From Clavaria fumosa (Eukaryota; Basidiomycota; Agaricomycetes; Agaricales; Clavariaceae): 64,000 bases of DNA. Below, piece after piece: positions 32,134-43,799 of this stretch. Within the stretch, counting starts at the first letter, position 1, and every line of letters begins with the position of its first letter. The DNA is taken from positions 1,240,001-1,304,000 of the forward strand of contig OX637799.1 of NCBI GenBank assembly GCA_951802425.1, given 5' to 3'. The position numbers and the translations under genes are program-made. Below the pieces are notes generated by a model. It did not search any database, was not told the origin of the DNA, and saw only the letters and a program-made list of their open reading frames with translations.

Positions 32134-35100
32134 CTACTCCACGCAGGCACTCTGTCCGCACTCTGCTCGAGGGCGCCTAGGCAGCACCCTCCATGACTCC
32201 ACCCCTTGCAACTCAAGGTAGTGGTCTAGAGCAGCCAGCTCTTTGACCCCCATGTATGGCTCCCAGGTCGTATTCCCGAGGTTCCATCGAACCTCGCATT
32301 CCAGGTGGCGGCCTTCCCACCTATGGCCAATAATGGCATCTACTAGCCATTCCTCCTTTGGATCCACACCAAAGTCATAAAAGACTTTCACTTCACGACA
32401 CAGAAACAACGCGTCGTCATTCGGTTCATGTCGCCGCAACCGGCTGACATGGAACGTCGGATGGATTCTCCTTGACTTTAGCGAGTCAGGGAGCTCCAGC
32501 TCGTACGTAGATGATTCCGGTCTACACGACCATATTGGGTATGGCCCAATAAACTTCGGCATGAGCTTTCTAGCTCGTTTTTTAGGGAGATTCAAGTTCT
32601 CCATTGAGAGGTAGACTAATTCTCCCTCTCTAAATGGGTGCTCTGCCCATCTACGCTGGTTAGCGTAAAATGTCTGGTAGATGCGACTTTCTATAATCAC
32701 GTCATGTGCCATTGCAAGGTTGAGCGCGGCTTTCTCCACGAACATCCATACCCCTCTGGGCACTGCCCGGAGGTTGTCTGGCAACTCTGCCATCATCTGG
32801 GGCATGTACCCATAGGTGAGCTCAAATGGGGCAAACCCCGTCAACGCACTTATTGACACGTTAATGGCAAATTCAACCATTGGGATTTGCTCTGCCCAGT
32901 CTGTCTGGTCCAGTTGGACCACAGATCGGAGGATCTGAGACACGGATTGGATCAACCGTTCCATCACTCCATCCATCTGCGGATGGAAAGCTGTGGACAT
33001 CTGCAGCTTGACACCGAGTAGTTGGTGTGTTTCCTGCCAAAAGGCAGACGTAAATCTTGGATCACAATCGGACACAATCGATCCTGGCAACCCATGTAGT
33101 CTCACTACATGGGTTAGGAAGAGCCAGGCTAGCTCTGCTGCCGTTACCGAAACGGTAACTGGTACTAGGTGTACCAGTGAAGTGAGGTGGCAGATCACCA
33201 CCCAGAGGTAGTCCGCCTCTTTCAACATAGGAAATGGACCTACGAAGTCCATTCCTATTGATTCCCAGGGCCACCTGGGGATCGGAAGGGTGTGTAGAAG
33301 CCCTTGCAGCTTCTGAGGGAAAGTCTTGCTCGTCTGGCACATGCCGCACGACAAGCAAAACTTATCAATGTCTTTGGACACCGATGGCCACCAGTAGTAA
33401 CGGCGGACGTAATCCGTTGTTATCTGCGACCCCATGTGTCCTAGGACCGCATGGGCTTCCTGGATTATTCTCCCAGGAATGCTTTTCCCTTCATGAAGGG
33501 TACGAGGCATGTAGGGCACCTCATCCCCCTTTTTATTCTCATCCCTGATCTCAAAACCGGTGTAGTTTCCCAGTTTTTCCAAAATTATTTTGAACAGGCG
33601 ATCCTGTTCATAGCTGTCACAGATGCTTTGCAGCATCCTGCTATCCCCCCCTTCCACGTGGGGCCTTAAGGGCACGAGCGTCTCGTCCCTCACATCCCTG
33701 TCCACTTGGGGAACAGGCGGCGGTTGCTCCTGCTCGGTCTCCTGGTCTGCAGCAGGTGCGCATACTCGTAGTGTGCACACCTCCTCCAGGCATCCACGGG
33801 GCAACTTGTCCCCTTCAGGGTCAAGGTGAACATCCGCCTTCATGTACTCGTGATCCGGATGAATCTCATCTGTCGCGTCACTCATATGGTAACGCGAAAG
33901 GCCATCCGCAACTTTGTTGCTCTCACCTTTAATGTAAGTGATGGAGTAGTCAAACCTCTCCATATATTCCATCCACCTGGCCTGCTGGCCAGACAAGCGT
34001 GTTTGGTTCTTAAAGAACCCCAGCGCTTCGTGGTCTGTGACCACATTGATTCATCTACCAAGGAGTTTATCCTCCCATTTCGGTAGCGATTCGACAATCA
34101 CTAAGGCCTCCCGGTCCCAAGTTTTATAACTAAACTGGGCCAGGCTGAACCTTTTAGACATAAACCCTGCCAGACGGCAGGTTTCCCATGTCTTTCCCTG
34201 GCCATACATGGCCCCTACGCCCAACACTGACGTGTCGCACATGAGCCAGATTGGCTCCTGTACTGCCGCGTCTACCAGGCATAATATTGGTGTTTTACAC
34301 GCCAATGCCTTAATCATCTCCATGCATTTGTCATGGAGTGGTCTCCAGTGAAACATTCGCATTTCACTACACAGACTAGCCAAAGGGCCAGTGTAAGTGG
34401 ACAGATCGGGCATGAACTGTCCAATGTACTGTACTAACCTGAGGAACCTCTGCACCTCATTAACGCTTGTCGGCATTTTCCAGTTACAGATTTTATCCAT
34501 TTTATCCACTGTGACGTGGATTCCTCAGGCATCTATAATATGCCCTAAGCAATCTATGCTCTTCGCGTATAACGAGCACTTCTTCTTGCTCAAGAAAAGG
34601 CTTGCGCCTTTGAGGGTCTCAAAGACTGTTTTTAAGTGATGCTCATGGTCCTCCAAGGTCTTGGAGAAGACGAATACATTGTCTAAGTACACATGCATGT
34701 ACTTTCCCAATTGATGATGAAATATGTGCATCATCAGGCGCTGGAAGGTAGCAGGGGCATTACAATCCCCTATCTGCATCACCTGTGAGAACATGGTGCC
34801 CAAGACGGTTGCGAATGCCATCTTCCACACATCCTCAGGCTCTATGCATACTTGCTTGTACGTGTCCGATAGGTCAATCTTTGACCTATATGCAGCTCTA
34901 GCCATGTCCTGCCTGATCTGATCCTGATCAGGCAACAGGGTAATATCCTGTACTGTGTTCGCATTCCATTTCTGACAGTCTACAACTGTCCGTAGCAGCG
35001 GGTTCCAGCTGCTTTTTGGTATGCATAACATAGGAGCTGCTTGCGATGCCGCTCCTGCTTCCCACCAACCGTTAGTAATATAACGGTTCACTTTCTCAAG

Positions 35101-35346
35101 GAATTGTTCCTTAAATGCCTCAGCACACCAAGGCAGGTAATAATTATAGACTTGCTTTTCGTCTATTAAGGGTATGCGGTGGTTCACCACCTGAAACGGC
35201 AGCGGTCTGGGGGGAACTCCCCCAAAGAGCTCAGCATACTGGTTAAACAAGTACTCACGCCTGCCTTCAAGGTAGGCGTCGTCTATCATTACAGAGGCGT
35301 TAGCCTCTCCCCCCTTCCAGGGCTCACCTGCATCCTGGGGGCCCAA
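32134..35346 (-). pseudogene. Gypsy-2 RT, RNase H and integrase
   Basis: RT (34525-35346) has SKIDLSDTYKQVCIEP, MQIGDCNAPATFQRLM and MHVYLDNVFVFSKT; the YLDD box reads YLDN (AAT for GAT). Then the connection and RNase H (34051-34509; LVDAAVQEPIWLMCDTS, RFSLAQFSYKTWDREAL) and, after a frame break near 34045, MVTDHEALGFF. Integrase has the zinc region HAVLGHMGS...CGMCQTSKT, the core (IGMDFVGPFP, IVSDCDPRFTSAFW, FHPQMDGVMERL, with D, D and E kept) and a chromodomain-like end (VDAIIGHRWEGRHLECEVRW, TTWEP). A stop near 34515 separates RT from RNase H. Confidence 0.9.
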
Positions 35347-35687
35347 GTGTAGTCAGCTCTTTCGAGCTTCCTTCCTTGGCGCATTCTTAGCCAACATACG
35401 GATGCATAATGCTTCTGTCTCCTCACTGGGCGACATCGCCTGAAGGGTTTTCCCCTTCCCTTCGCCAATCCGGATTGCACGTCGGTGCACATCCAGTATC
35501 ACATGGCAGTCATACATGAATGCTGTTCTGACTATGATATCCTAGTGGTCGATGTTCGCTATATCAAAATACTGGTCCTCCACCAGTATTCCTCCCAAAT
35601 CTACCACTATGCAGCATCTGCATGTGATTGTCGATCGGCTGCTGATACAGCTGAGTTGGATAGGCACTGGATTATCCAGTTGGAAGG

Positions 35688-38003
35688 TCAGTACCTTGTC
35701 ACCCAGGCAAAGTCCGGGCTCATCAGGTCCAGGGTACTTCCAGAATCAAAAAGTGTATACACTTTTACACCATTCACGGTGATGTAGGCTGCGAGGCATT
35801 GCCTTGCCTCCTTTGTCACCGCTGGGCGCGATCCCATCTGCTCTTTCCGGACGTGCGCCCGAAACGGCCTGTCGTCGACATGGCCGACATGTACTTCTGT
35901 CATATAGAGGACTTCGTCCTCTCCCAATTCCCGGATTCCAGCGACCTGATCACTTTCCGCCTCCTCCTTGAGCTCATCCGAATCGTACTGGTCCCCACAA
36001 CCAGCGTAGTCGTCTTCCGCGACTTCCTCCGGCTCCTCGCTTTCAACTGCAGGTGTTTCCTGCGGTTCCTCGGGCTCCATCTCGCCCGAATCCTCCTGTA
36101 AGGCGTAGTTCCTTACATTTCCTTTAAAAGCCTCTGGCTTTCGCTGCGACTGCGGGCATACATTCGTGTAGTGCCCTGCCTTTCTGCATGTGTAACATGT
36201 TAGAGGAGCTTTCCACTCCTCTCCAATCCGTACCCCAGCCTTAGGCACTACCCTGGGCGGTTCTAGCCAAGGTTTGCTCCCTCCGGCTGGCACGTGCTCA
36301 TCCCGCACTCAGTCAATCTGCAGGGGAGCCGCATCCCCTGGTCTGCGGTCTGTGTGTGGCCGATACGGCCGCAATCTCACAAACCTCTGCCCCACAGGTA
36401 CTCTACCCATGGGCGGGTTTACTCTGGGACCTGCTTGGGTCCCTGCCAAAGGCACTGCCCTCCTCTGCTGGAGGTAGTGGAGGGTCGCTTCCACTTGGTG
36501 ACTAGCGTTGATAATATCCTCGACAGAGGATAACTCGACGCTAATCATGTGAGTTTTGAAGATGGCCTCCACCATCTCATTAGGCAGTCCGTTAAGGAAC
36601 CGCCTTTTCATTGTACCAGTGTCAGGCAGGGTGAGCATTCTTTCCGCTGCCTGGACCAGTTCATTCCAGAATCCCAAGGCGCCCTTTGCCTTTGTAAACT
36701 TCACCTGGTAAAAGGCATCCACTGCCTTCTGGGCCATTACCTCGGTCAAGAACCGCTTAAACATAGCGGTTATCAATTCCTTGAAGGTCCACCTTTGAGG
36801 AGCACAGGATAAACCCATTACTTCTTGGGTATACCAAGTAGCGGCTATCCCACTTAAGTGTGACCCCGCTAGCATAATGCATTGGTGCTCCAACTGTGGG
36901 CCAACTACTCTATAGAAGTAGAAGTAATTAAGGAGGCCATCGAGCCACCTTTCCCAGATGACGAGGTTGTCTCATCCATCATAAAGCTCAGGGGGGTCAA
37001 TCTTAATCCCCTTAATCTCAGCTATTTCCTCAGGCAATAGCGAGGTTTTGTCTCATATCATCACGAGGTAGCGATGTAATACATCGCTCTGGTAGTTAGT
37101 AGAACTCGGGGATACCTCCCGAGTTATCTCCCACTCCTTCGGGGGTGGTTCCATCCATCTGAACAGGCCCATCCGACCCGTTGGCTCTTGCTGACCCAGC
37201 TGTGGGTAGTGTGGCTCCGGCCCCACTGTTTCTCGAGGGCCTCTGCCCTCCATTTCCGGTTTGCCTGGAGTTCGAGAACCATCCACGCAGTTCTCCCTTC
37301 GCCACCCTTCCTCGTGGTCGGCTGGTGCTGCCCATCTGGCCTCCGGGGCTACCCCTATGGGTGCCTGACTCAGTGGGGCAAGCCCCACTTCAGGTTCCAA
37401 CGATTCACGGCGTTCCCGCTGTAAGGGAGCTGCTAGCGCGGTTCCCTGTTCGTCTAGTGAGTCCAACACCTGCCTAACATGGGTTGCCTCCTCGCTCAGC
37501 TGTTGCCGAATAGTGGCTTGGCGATTTTTCATCGCCCTTACAAGAGCCTCAAACTCTTCGTCCTGGCAGGAAAGTTCCACCTGGATGTCTGAGAGTCTCT
37601 CAGCTACAGCGTTAGCTCGTGCTATCACTGTGGGCTCGTCCCTACTATTGGAGAGAGCCCGCGAGCTTGACCGCTCTCGCAGCCACCTCTCACGGGTTTC
37701 TAAGGGCTCTCTGCCCTTTCCTTTTGAAGGTCCAGCCTTCTTGAACGATGGTGCTTTGCCAGTGACTTGGCGCGTTGTGGCGCCCTCCTCGTGGCGATTG
37801 CCATGTGTCGATGGCATTTCGGACCTAACACCGTCATCAGGGGCCAGCGATGCCACGTCAGCCCTTAGCGGGGGTTCACTGCTGGGCTCGACAGAGGGCC
37901 CTATTCCCTCTGGCTGCGTGACACCTGTGTCACACAGAGGTCCTCCCTTCCTGTTGTGCTTTTTCTGCATGGCTATATGGGTGTAACCCATTTCTAGGCA
38001 CAC
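35688..38003 (-). pseudogene. Gypsy-2 gag and protease
   Basis: Gag starts near 38003 (CLEMGYTHIAMQKKHNRKGG) with a long charged, partly coiled-coil N-terminal region, then capsid (SHLSGIAATWYTQEVMGL, TAMFKRFLTEVMAQKAVDAF) and knuckle CYTCRKAGHYTNVC. The protease follows with YTLFDSGSTLDLMSPDF. Stops near 37052 and 36308 break it. Confidence 0.85.
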
Positions 38004-38029
38004 TCATTGTGTTGAAGGTTCAAAAAAGT

Positions 38030-38254
38030 TGTAATGCTTTCTATCCCTCAAAAGAACCAGACTCAACAGTATATTGAGTATGGTAGTTCTATGTAGAGGG
38101 ATCTACCCTCTCTGTACAGTTGCGCTGCAATATATATAGGCGAGCGGCCCTCTAGGGGCCGCTGATGTAAGCATAGCCTAAGCGGCTATGCTAGTAGACT
38201 ATTATGGTAGGTATATTATGTAATAAAAGAATAGAAAAGGCCTATAGCCTTACA
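38030..38254 (-). repeat. Gypsy-2 5' LTR
   Basis: 225 bp, same ends as the left LTR. The following minus-strand sequence (ACTTTTTTGAACC) is the place of the primer-binding site but matches neither a TGG-type tRNA site nor, as far as I can see, its own LTR. Confidence 0.95.
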
Positions 38255-38259
38255 ATCAT

Positions 38260-38800
38260 CGTCGCAAAGTCTTCGTTGTTGATGGGCACGCTGATCCCCT
38301 CTAGCTCGTTACGCAGATCCGTCATGGCATTGAGGTGCGCATGTACGTCCCCTCCTTTGGGACAGCGAAGTTCCTGAAGACGTCAGCGCATGTCGACTTG
38401 ATGTACATGGCTTTTCTTCGTAGCGTCTGCAATGATTTGGAGCCACATCTGTGTGGCCGAAGTGTTTGCTCGGAGCATCGTGGAGAGGCATGGCGATACG
38501 GAGGTAAGCATGATATGTCATGCCGCGTACTCTTTTTGTTCATATTCGTCCATAGCGCGTTCGAGCTCTTGAATCTCGAGTCGCATGGCAGGTTTTCCAG
38601 GTTCCGAGACTGGTTGGCCGTTTTCAATGTCAAAAGGTAAGGGTTGCCTTGCCGTTCCTTCTACATGTCTGATCAGCCGTTTGGCCCCCATAGCGGTCTT
38701 GGCTTGCATCTCGTAGTCAGGCCAATTGGATCTGTCATCGCAAAGCTTTACTATCGTGAAGGGGGAGCTTGGGGGGGCAACAGAATCTTTGTGTTGAGGT
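38260..38800 (-). pseudogene. Copia-B gag, N-terminal part
   Basis: Minus-strand: FTIVKLCDDRSNWPDYEMQA near 38740, ...PAMRLEIQELERAMDEYEQKE, then stops near 38515 and 38395, then HLNAMTDLRNELEGISVPIN up to 38260, which continues at 29370 as HVSLPLSYRPLLQSLL once Gypsy-2 is removed. This is the UBN2-type copia capsid. Confidence 0.85.
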
Positions 38801-38869
38801 GCGGGTCTGTCAGGATCGCTTACATAAGCAGGTTGGAAAGGCCAAGAAAGGATCGCAAAAGAGTTGCGG

Positions 38870-39085
38870 GAAGTTTGCGGACGAGTCACGTGACCCGAGC
38901 CTGGACGCATCACGTGACGCACAGGGTCCAAGCATGGGAACGCCGGCAACTCCCGAACTGTTTGCTATATATACCACATCATTTCCTTATTTGTACCCTT
39001 TTCCCCTTATGTTAGTATCATCATCATCGACCTTACGTTAAGTTGTGTGAACCATGAGACTAAGTCTGACAGGGTCTCATAATCT
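38870..39085 (+). repeat. LTR fragment of the Gypsy-X family
   Basis: Matches the end of the LTR near 45530-45593 plus 47252-47353: shared GAGCATGGGAA, CTTTTCCCCTTATGTTAGTA, and the CTAAGTCTGA-like end. A TATATATA box lies at 38965-38972. Confidence 0.6.
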
Positions 39086-39099
39086 ATAGAAATTATGCC

Positions 39100-39260
39100 C
39101 TGACACTACGGTTAGTTGCTCAGTCAGTAGTCCATACTGTAGTATATTCACCTGACACTACGGTTAGTCTACAAGTGTCAGTATAAGAATTGTAAAGACA
39201 TAAGAGTTAATTAGACTTACTGCTCAGTCGGTAGTCCGTACTGAGCAGTATCGCGCCATG
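39100..39260. repeat. Short direct repeats
   Basis: CCTGACACTACGGTTAGT occurs twice (39103-39120 and 39151-39168) and TGCTCAGTC(A/G)GTAGTCC twice (39117-39133 and about 39220-39236). The role is unknown. Confidence 0.7.
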
Positions 39261-39309
39261 CGCGTGGCTGTGAAAAAAGTTAAATAAAGTTTGTGCTCCG
39301 CTTGAACAT

Positions 39310-40298
39310 CCAACAAGTATCCCTGTGACTATACTGCTACAACAAGCATCCTCGACCCTCATTAGCTTTGGATCCAACAATTCGATCTGGAGACTACGCC
39401 CTGTTAAAATTTAATACAATTCGATCACCCTGCGATACTGCGATTATGTCTACCACTTTCGAACAGGATCACGAAGCATACCTCCAATCGAAGCGATGCT
39501 TGCAGGCCAACCTTCAGACTGTCCGCACCCTGTACAATTGGATCTGCGGAGTCTTCGCTTCGATGTCAACGTTGCTATTCAATGCCCTTGATCGCGCCAT
39601 TACAGATATTGACAATCTAGAACATTGAATTTCTGTGCTCGAGCGCCCTGCTGCGCCGACACAAGCCGCACCACTGCCTGCACCACGCATTCACACCAGA
39701 TGCCAGCGCTGTCATGCATTTGGTCATGACATGAACAATTGTTGCACCAAGGATCCTACCTCCACGAAGAAATGAGTCGCCAAGAATGCTAAGGCCAAGT
39801 GAGTCCCAGTTGCTTACCCATCACTCTCGCCTATGTACCCGGCACCGCCATTCGCCCAAGGCTCACACCAATTCCCGTACCAGCCCGACACCTATCTGGC
39901 CGCACTTGCCGATGCCGCCGAGCTATGACGTAGAAATGCTCAATCATCACGTGATAAGCGGAGAAGCCAACGCGCTCTGCCACATACCTCTGACTAGTGT
40001 TGGACCACTTAGCTTCAGGGGGAGTGTTGGGAATCGGCCCGGATCACTTATCCAAGCTGATGTGATGATCAGTGTATATATGATTCCATCATTGCACAGG
40101 TTTGATCGCACATGACTTAGCACTGCCGGGCACTGCCTCATTCATGTATATATATTAAGTACAATAGCGGTGGGCTAGTCCCCCATCAAATTTACTCAGT
40201 ATCCCTGTGACTATACTGCTATGACAAGCGTCCTTGACCCTCGTTAGCTTGGGATCCAACAATTCGATCCGGAGACTACGCCCTGTTAAAATTTAATA
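39310..40298 (+). mobile_element. Short LTR-element remnant with zinc knuckle
   Basis: A direct repeat of about 100 bp (39310-39413 and 40195-40298) is the end of an LTR, ending GGATCCAACA plus ~37 bp of leader. Between them are an ATG at 39447 (STTFEQDHEAYLQSKRCLQA), a knuckle CQRCHAFGHDMNNC near 39700, and a purine tract CAGGGGGAG followed by TGTTGGGAATCGG at 40027. No pol is present. The second LTR is followed by leader again, as if a tandem copy had been cut. Confidence 0.65.
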
Positions 40299-40942
40299 AT
40301 GGCTACTGCGGTGATGCTGGCATGCGTGCTGGACGTGATGGAATTGGGGCGGCTGTTGTCGACAATGACATTGTTGTCATCCCCAGCAATATCATTACTT
40401 GGCCCACACGGGGGACTACTTTGATGTTTGCACATAACCTCTGGCCTGCATTCCAGGATGGAGGACAGGAGTGTCCTTAGCAATAGTGAGTTCATGAATG
40501 ATAGACACACTGTCGCATGACGCACCTGGTAAAACATGAAGAAGAGAGAAACAGAACCGCAGACGCGCTTCACGCCTGCTTTATGCCCAACGCTTCGGGA
40601 GTTACCGAGGGCCGCGCGGCTGATGAGCCATTTCACACGGTTTGTTGTGGCTCAGCTAGGCTCAATAGCCGATGAGTTCATTGAGCCGCATGTGCGGCTC
40701 GGCTCAGCTCACAACCGGCTCGGCTCATTGGCTAAGCGGCTAAATCGCCAAGCCATGGCAACACTAGTGAAAGTGAAAACAGTCAAATACAGCCTGCTGT
40801 ACTTTCATTTGGCCCTATTTACATGATAGGTTACACAGCTGGGCTCATGCAACCTACCCCGGTGAGGCATGCAAGCTTTGCGCGTCTTTGATGACAGCCC
40901 TGGGTCGACATGTGGCTGTGAGGACCTTTCTCCCTCTAGGCC
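40299..40942. other. Non-coding gap with element remnants
   Basis: No gene seen. At 40640-40770 the strand is full of GGCTCGGCTCA-like repeats and ends GGCAACACTA, the same terminal 10 bp as the hAT-type element at 9523-9731, but no matching left end is visible. The last ~150 bp are the presumed promoter of the TPR gene. Confidence 0.45.
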
Positions 40943-43790
40943 ATGGCGCCAGGACCCACTGATATCCTCGTCGGCGCGAGTGCGGACGACCACGAGGACA
41001 TTTCTGAAAACGTCGGCATGAGACTGGAGGCGATTGGAGCCACAGCTACCTCCAGATCACAGATATCCGAGGAACAGCATACTGTGACTGGAGACGCTGA
41101 TACTACGCTAAACTCCAGCGGGGATGTTGGGGAAGGTGGTGCACCGGAGAAATTAGATGAAATTTCGACGCAGATGAAAGCCGTCGACCTGTATGTGTCG
41201 AAGAAGAGCGAGGGGGCGTTGATGTTACAGCTGATTGGTCCTCAAAGTTATTCCGCTCATGTATCCGCACACGTCTACTGGGATGGTAGGCGATCTGACG
41301 ATACTTGGTTGTATTTGGATGGTTGGAAGGGAGGGTTTGTGGAGAGCTCGCATGCTTCACATGGTCAGCTTTCCAAATTCGCTCCGCCCTCAGATGTAGA
41401 CACTGACAGGTTTCAGATCTCTACCGCCGGAAGAGGTTTTTCAAGAGATCTCGACATGAGGACATACAAAACATGGATGAAGATTATATCCTTCTCGACG
41501 TGGAAAGCGATCCTAAATATGAGAACGTGAATCCCGGAACCGTAACTGTCGAAGGCTTTGGAATGGAATGCTGGGATTATGAGCTGGAATTCGGCAAGAA
41601 GCGAAGCGAAACTATTTTGGTCTCATATGGAGATCTGCCGAACGTACCGGCGAGAAAGCTTCTTCGTAGAATTGATGAGCTTAGGCATGGTGGTACTATG
41701 CTGGGGTGGGATCGTGAGGGAGAGAAAGCTGATTTGAAGGAGTTTTTCGGTATTATGCTGTAAGTGCGATCCTGCAATGCGATATTGATGTATGGCAGAT
41801 AATTCTCTGACGCCACACCTCCAGCACTGAAGCTTATCGCACGGACGGCTCGCGCTGGGACGTGTCCTGGCTCCTTGGAGACTTCTACCGCTTGCTCAAT
41901 CGACAGGACATTTTCGCGGATTTCAGATCGCAGTCAAGCATCGCCATGGCGTGGGGTGGATCCAAGGAAGAGAGCATTGGGATTTGGAATTTCCTCTGGC
42001 AAATCATCCTGGCAAAAGAATTGGCCCTACGACTCGAACGTTTTCAGGATGCATCTCATTCCGGATTTACGCACAGGGTTCTGGCGTCGCTGATCATTCA
42101 GGACCTTTGGTTCAATAACGTTGAGGTTGTCCTGACGGACGCCATAATCTTGTTGGACGGCGCCAAAAAGCCGGAGACCCCCGAGGAGCGCGCCACGGCT
42201 GAAACGTTCAAATCCAAGGGCAACCAGGCAATGAAGAACCAGAAGTGGCGGGATGCAATTGACTTTTATACTGAAGCCATAAAAGTCGACCCCACCAATG
42301 CGATTTATTATGCCAACAGATCCGCAGCATTCCTATCAATTGAAAAACATGATGAAGCTTGCAACGATGCATATGTTGCAACTCAGCTGGATCCTAAATA
42401 TGCCAAAGCATGGGCTCGATTAGGCCTCGCCGAGAGGAAGATTGGCCGTGGAAAGAGGGCGCGAGATGCATACCAGCATGCAATCCAGCTTGCCGGCAAC
42501 GACGCCACAAGTTTGATGAAACAAGGCCTAGCCGACGCAGAAGCCAAAATTAAGGCTGATATAGATGCAATTGGCAAAGAAACTGACACGGCGGCAAAGG
42601 AGATGCTCCGCAGGAATTACCTCGATGAAGATTGGGACATCAATCACAAAGTGACCGAGCTCCACTCCCACGTTCACGAGCGACAGGTTGAAGGGCTGCT
42701 ACTCTTTGCTGAGCGCATGAAATGGCCGTATATCAATGAGGTCCGTGGCTTTGCTGAAGATGTTTACGGCAACCTGCGCGGTGGTCAAAACATCTCTAAC
42801 CACCTGCATGACTGGTTGTTTGGGATGATGCTCCCAGGGAAATGGATGTCGTTCAAGATCATGGCAGCCCTCGTACTCTGCACACCTTCCATCTCAGCCC
42901 ACTTGGGATTTGCTCATTATTACGATTGCGGGCTTTCGCTACCGAAGCAATCATATTGGAGAATTCGAACTGTGTTGGGCCGTGTCCTTGGTTGCCTCCC
43001 TGGTCTTGTCTCACAATGTGGATGGATCGGACCATGTCCTCCCGTAGCATTTATCCCTCCGCTCCTAGAAGAAACCAAAAAGGAGCCACGCTACATTCAT
43101 CTTAAAGCACGTCACGTCGCTCCGATGGAATATACCCCCAGCTCTGATGACGGTGTGATCTACCTCGGTGGTCGCCACAGCCGATACGAAGCCATACATA
43201 TACGCCCTGATGAAGACCTGCAATCCTACATTACTGAGATAAGAGATGCCAACAACTGGGTGATCCCAGAGCCTCCAGTGCGTGAGCTCAGCACCTGCAC
43301 AATCCAGTCCATCCGGCTCAAGAAGCTCCCACTCGATGCCAAAATCGCAGCCCAGAGGGCCAAGAAGGAGATCAGTGACAAGGATGTTGACCAACAAACG
43401 GACTACCGTGCCAGCATCATCTTCACCATGGACAACAATGAGGATCCCATCACATACACACTGTACACGAACCCGGTCTTCATTACACTGCCGCCATGCC
43501 ACCCAGGCCCAAAGGTCCTCCACGAGGTGCATCTCAGAGAGCTACCCAAATACCAGAAGAATATCTACACGGTGGATAGGCTGAAGGACCTTACGCCAGA
43601 GGACTTGGATGACGATGTCATGGTCATTAACGCCACTGGAAAAGGTGCGGAGGCACTGGCGAGAGCATGGTGCTCGGAGCGTGGCAAGAATGCAGTCGCC
43701 CGCCGCGCTGGTGGGCCGTGCTTTGTTTGTGCACTCAGAGCAGCAAGCAAAGCTGGTTTGGCTGTTGGAATTCTGATCTGGGTGTCTTGA
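40943..43790 (+). CDS. TPR-repeat protein of unknown family (about 905 residues)
   Basis: Three exons fit: 40943-41395, 41461-41759 and 41825-43790, with introns of 65 bp each. The ATG at 40943 is in a good context (GGCCATGG). The first ~410 residues are not a family I know (YWDGRRSDDTWLYLDGWKGG; YILLDVESDPKYENVNPGTV; DVSWLLGDFYRLLNRQDIF). Next are three tetratricopeptide repeats of the SGT/STI1 kind (FKSKGNQAMKNQKWRDAIDF, NRSAAFLSIEKHDEACNDAY, WARLGLAERKIGRGKRARDA), usually a site for binding chaperone tails such as EEVD. About 400 residues of unknown fold follow (LHDWLFGMMLPGKWMSFKIM; YTLYTNPVFITLP), ending in a hydrophobic stretch. The frame is intact although transposons flank it on both sides; a foldback starts 9 bp after the stop. 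The tail after about 43700 may have been altered by that insertion. Confidence 0.75.
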
Positions 43791-43799
43791 CTTGACTGA

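Larger units (their letters stand above)
29376..38254 (-). mobile_element. Gypsy-2: full-length Ty3/gypsy element with third reading frame
   Basis: Two 225-bp LTRs (29376-29600 and 38030-38254, ends TGTAATGC...CCTTACA) flanked by the duplication ATCAT (29371-29375 and 38255-38259). Internal order on the minus strand: gag, protease, RT, RNase H, integrase, then a third frame region. The polypurine tract GGAGGGGGAGGG lies next to the left LTR. Removing the element rejoins the Copia-B gag. Confidence 0.95.
26155..38950 (-). mobile_element. Copia-B: Ty1/copia element split by Gypsy-2
   Basis: Polypurine tract (minus CTTGAGGGGGAG at 26181-26192) is followed by the 3' LTR start TGTTTGTCGGGC. Pol fills 26205-29370, then Gypsy-2 (29376-38254) interrupts, and gag resumes at 38260. 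A clear 5' LTR was not found; the right edge near 38950 is uncertain because unrelated LTR sequence adjoins. Confidence 0.8.

Noticed and set aside
38030..38254. Self-priming in Gypsy-2 as in Gypsy-1
   Set aside because: The 13 nt after the 5' LTR have no complement near the expected transcript start in the 225-bp LTR.
40640..40770. Second complete hAT-type element
   Set aside because: Only the right end GGCAACACTA is present; no matching left end or 8-bp duplication was found.
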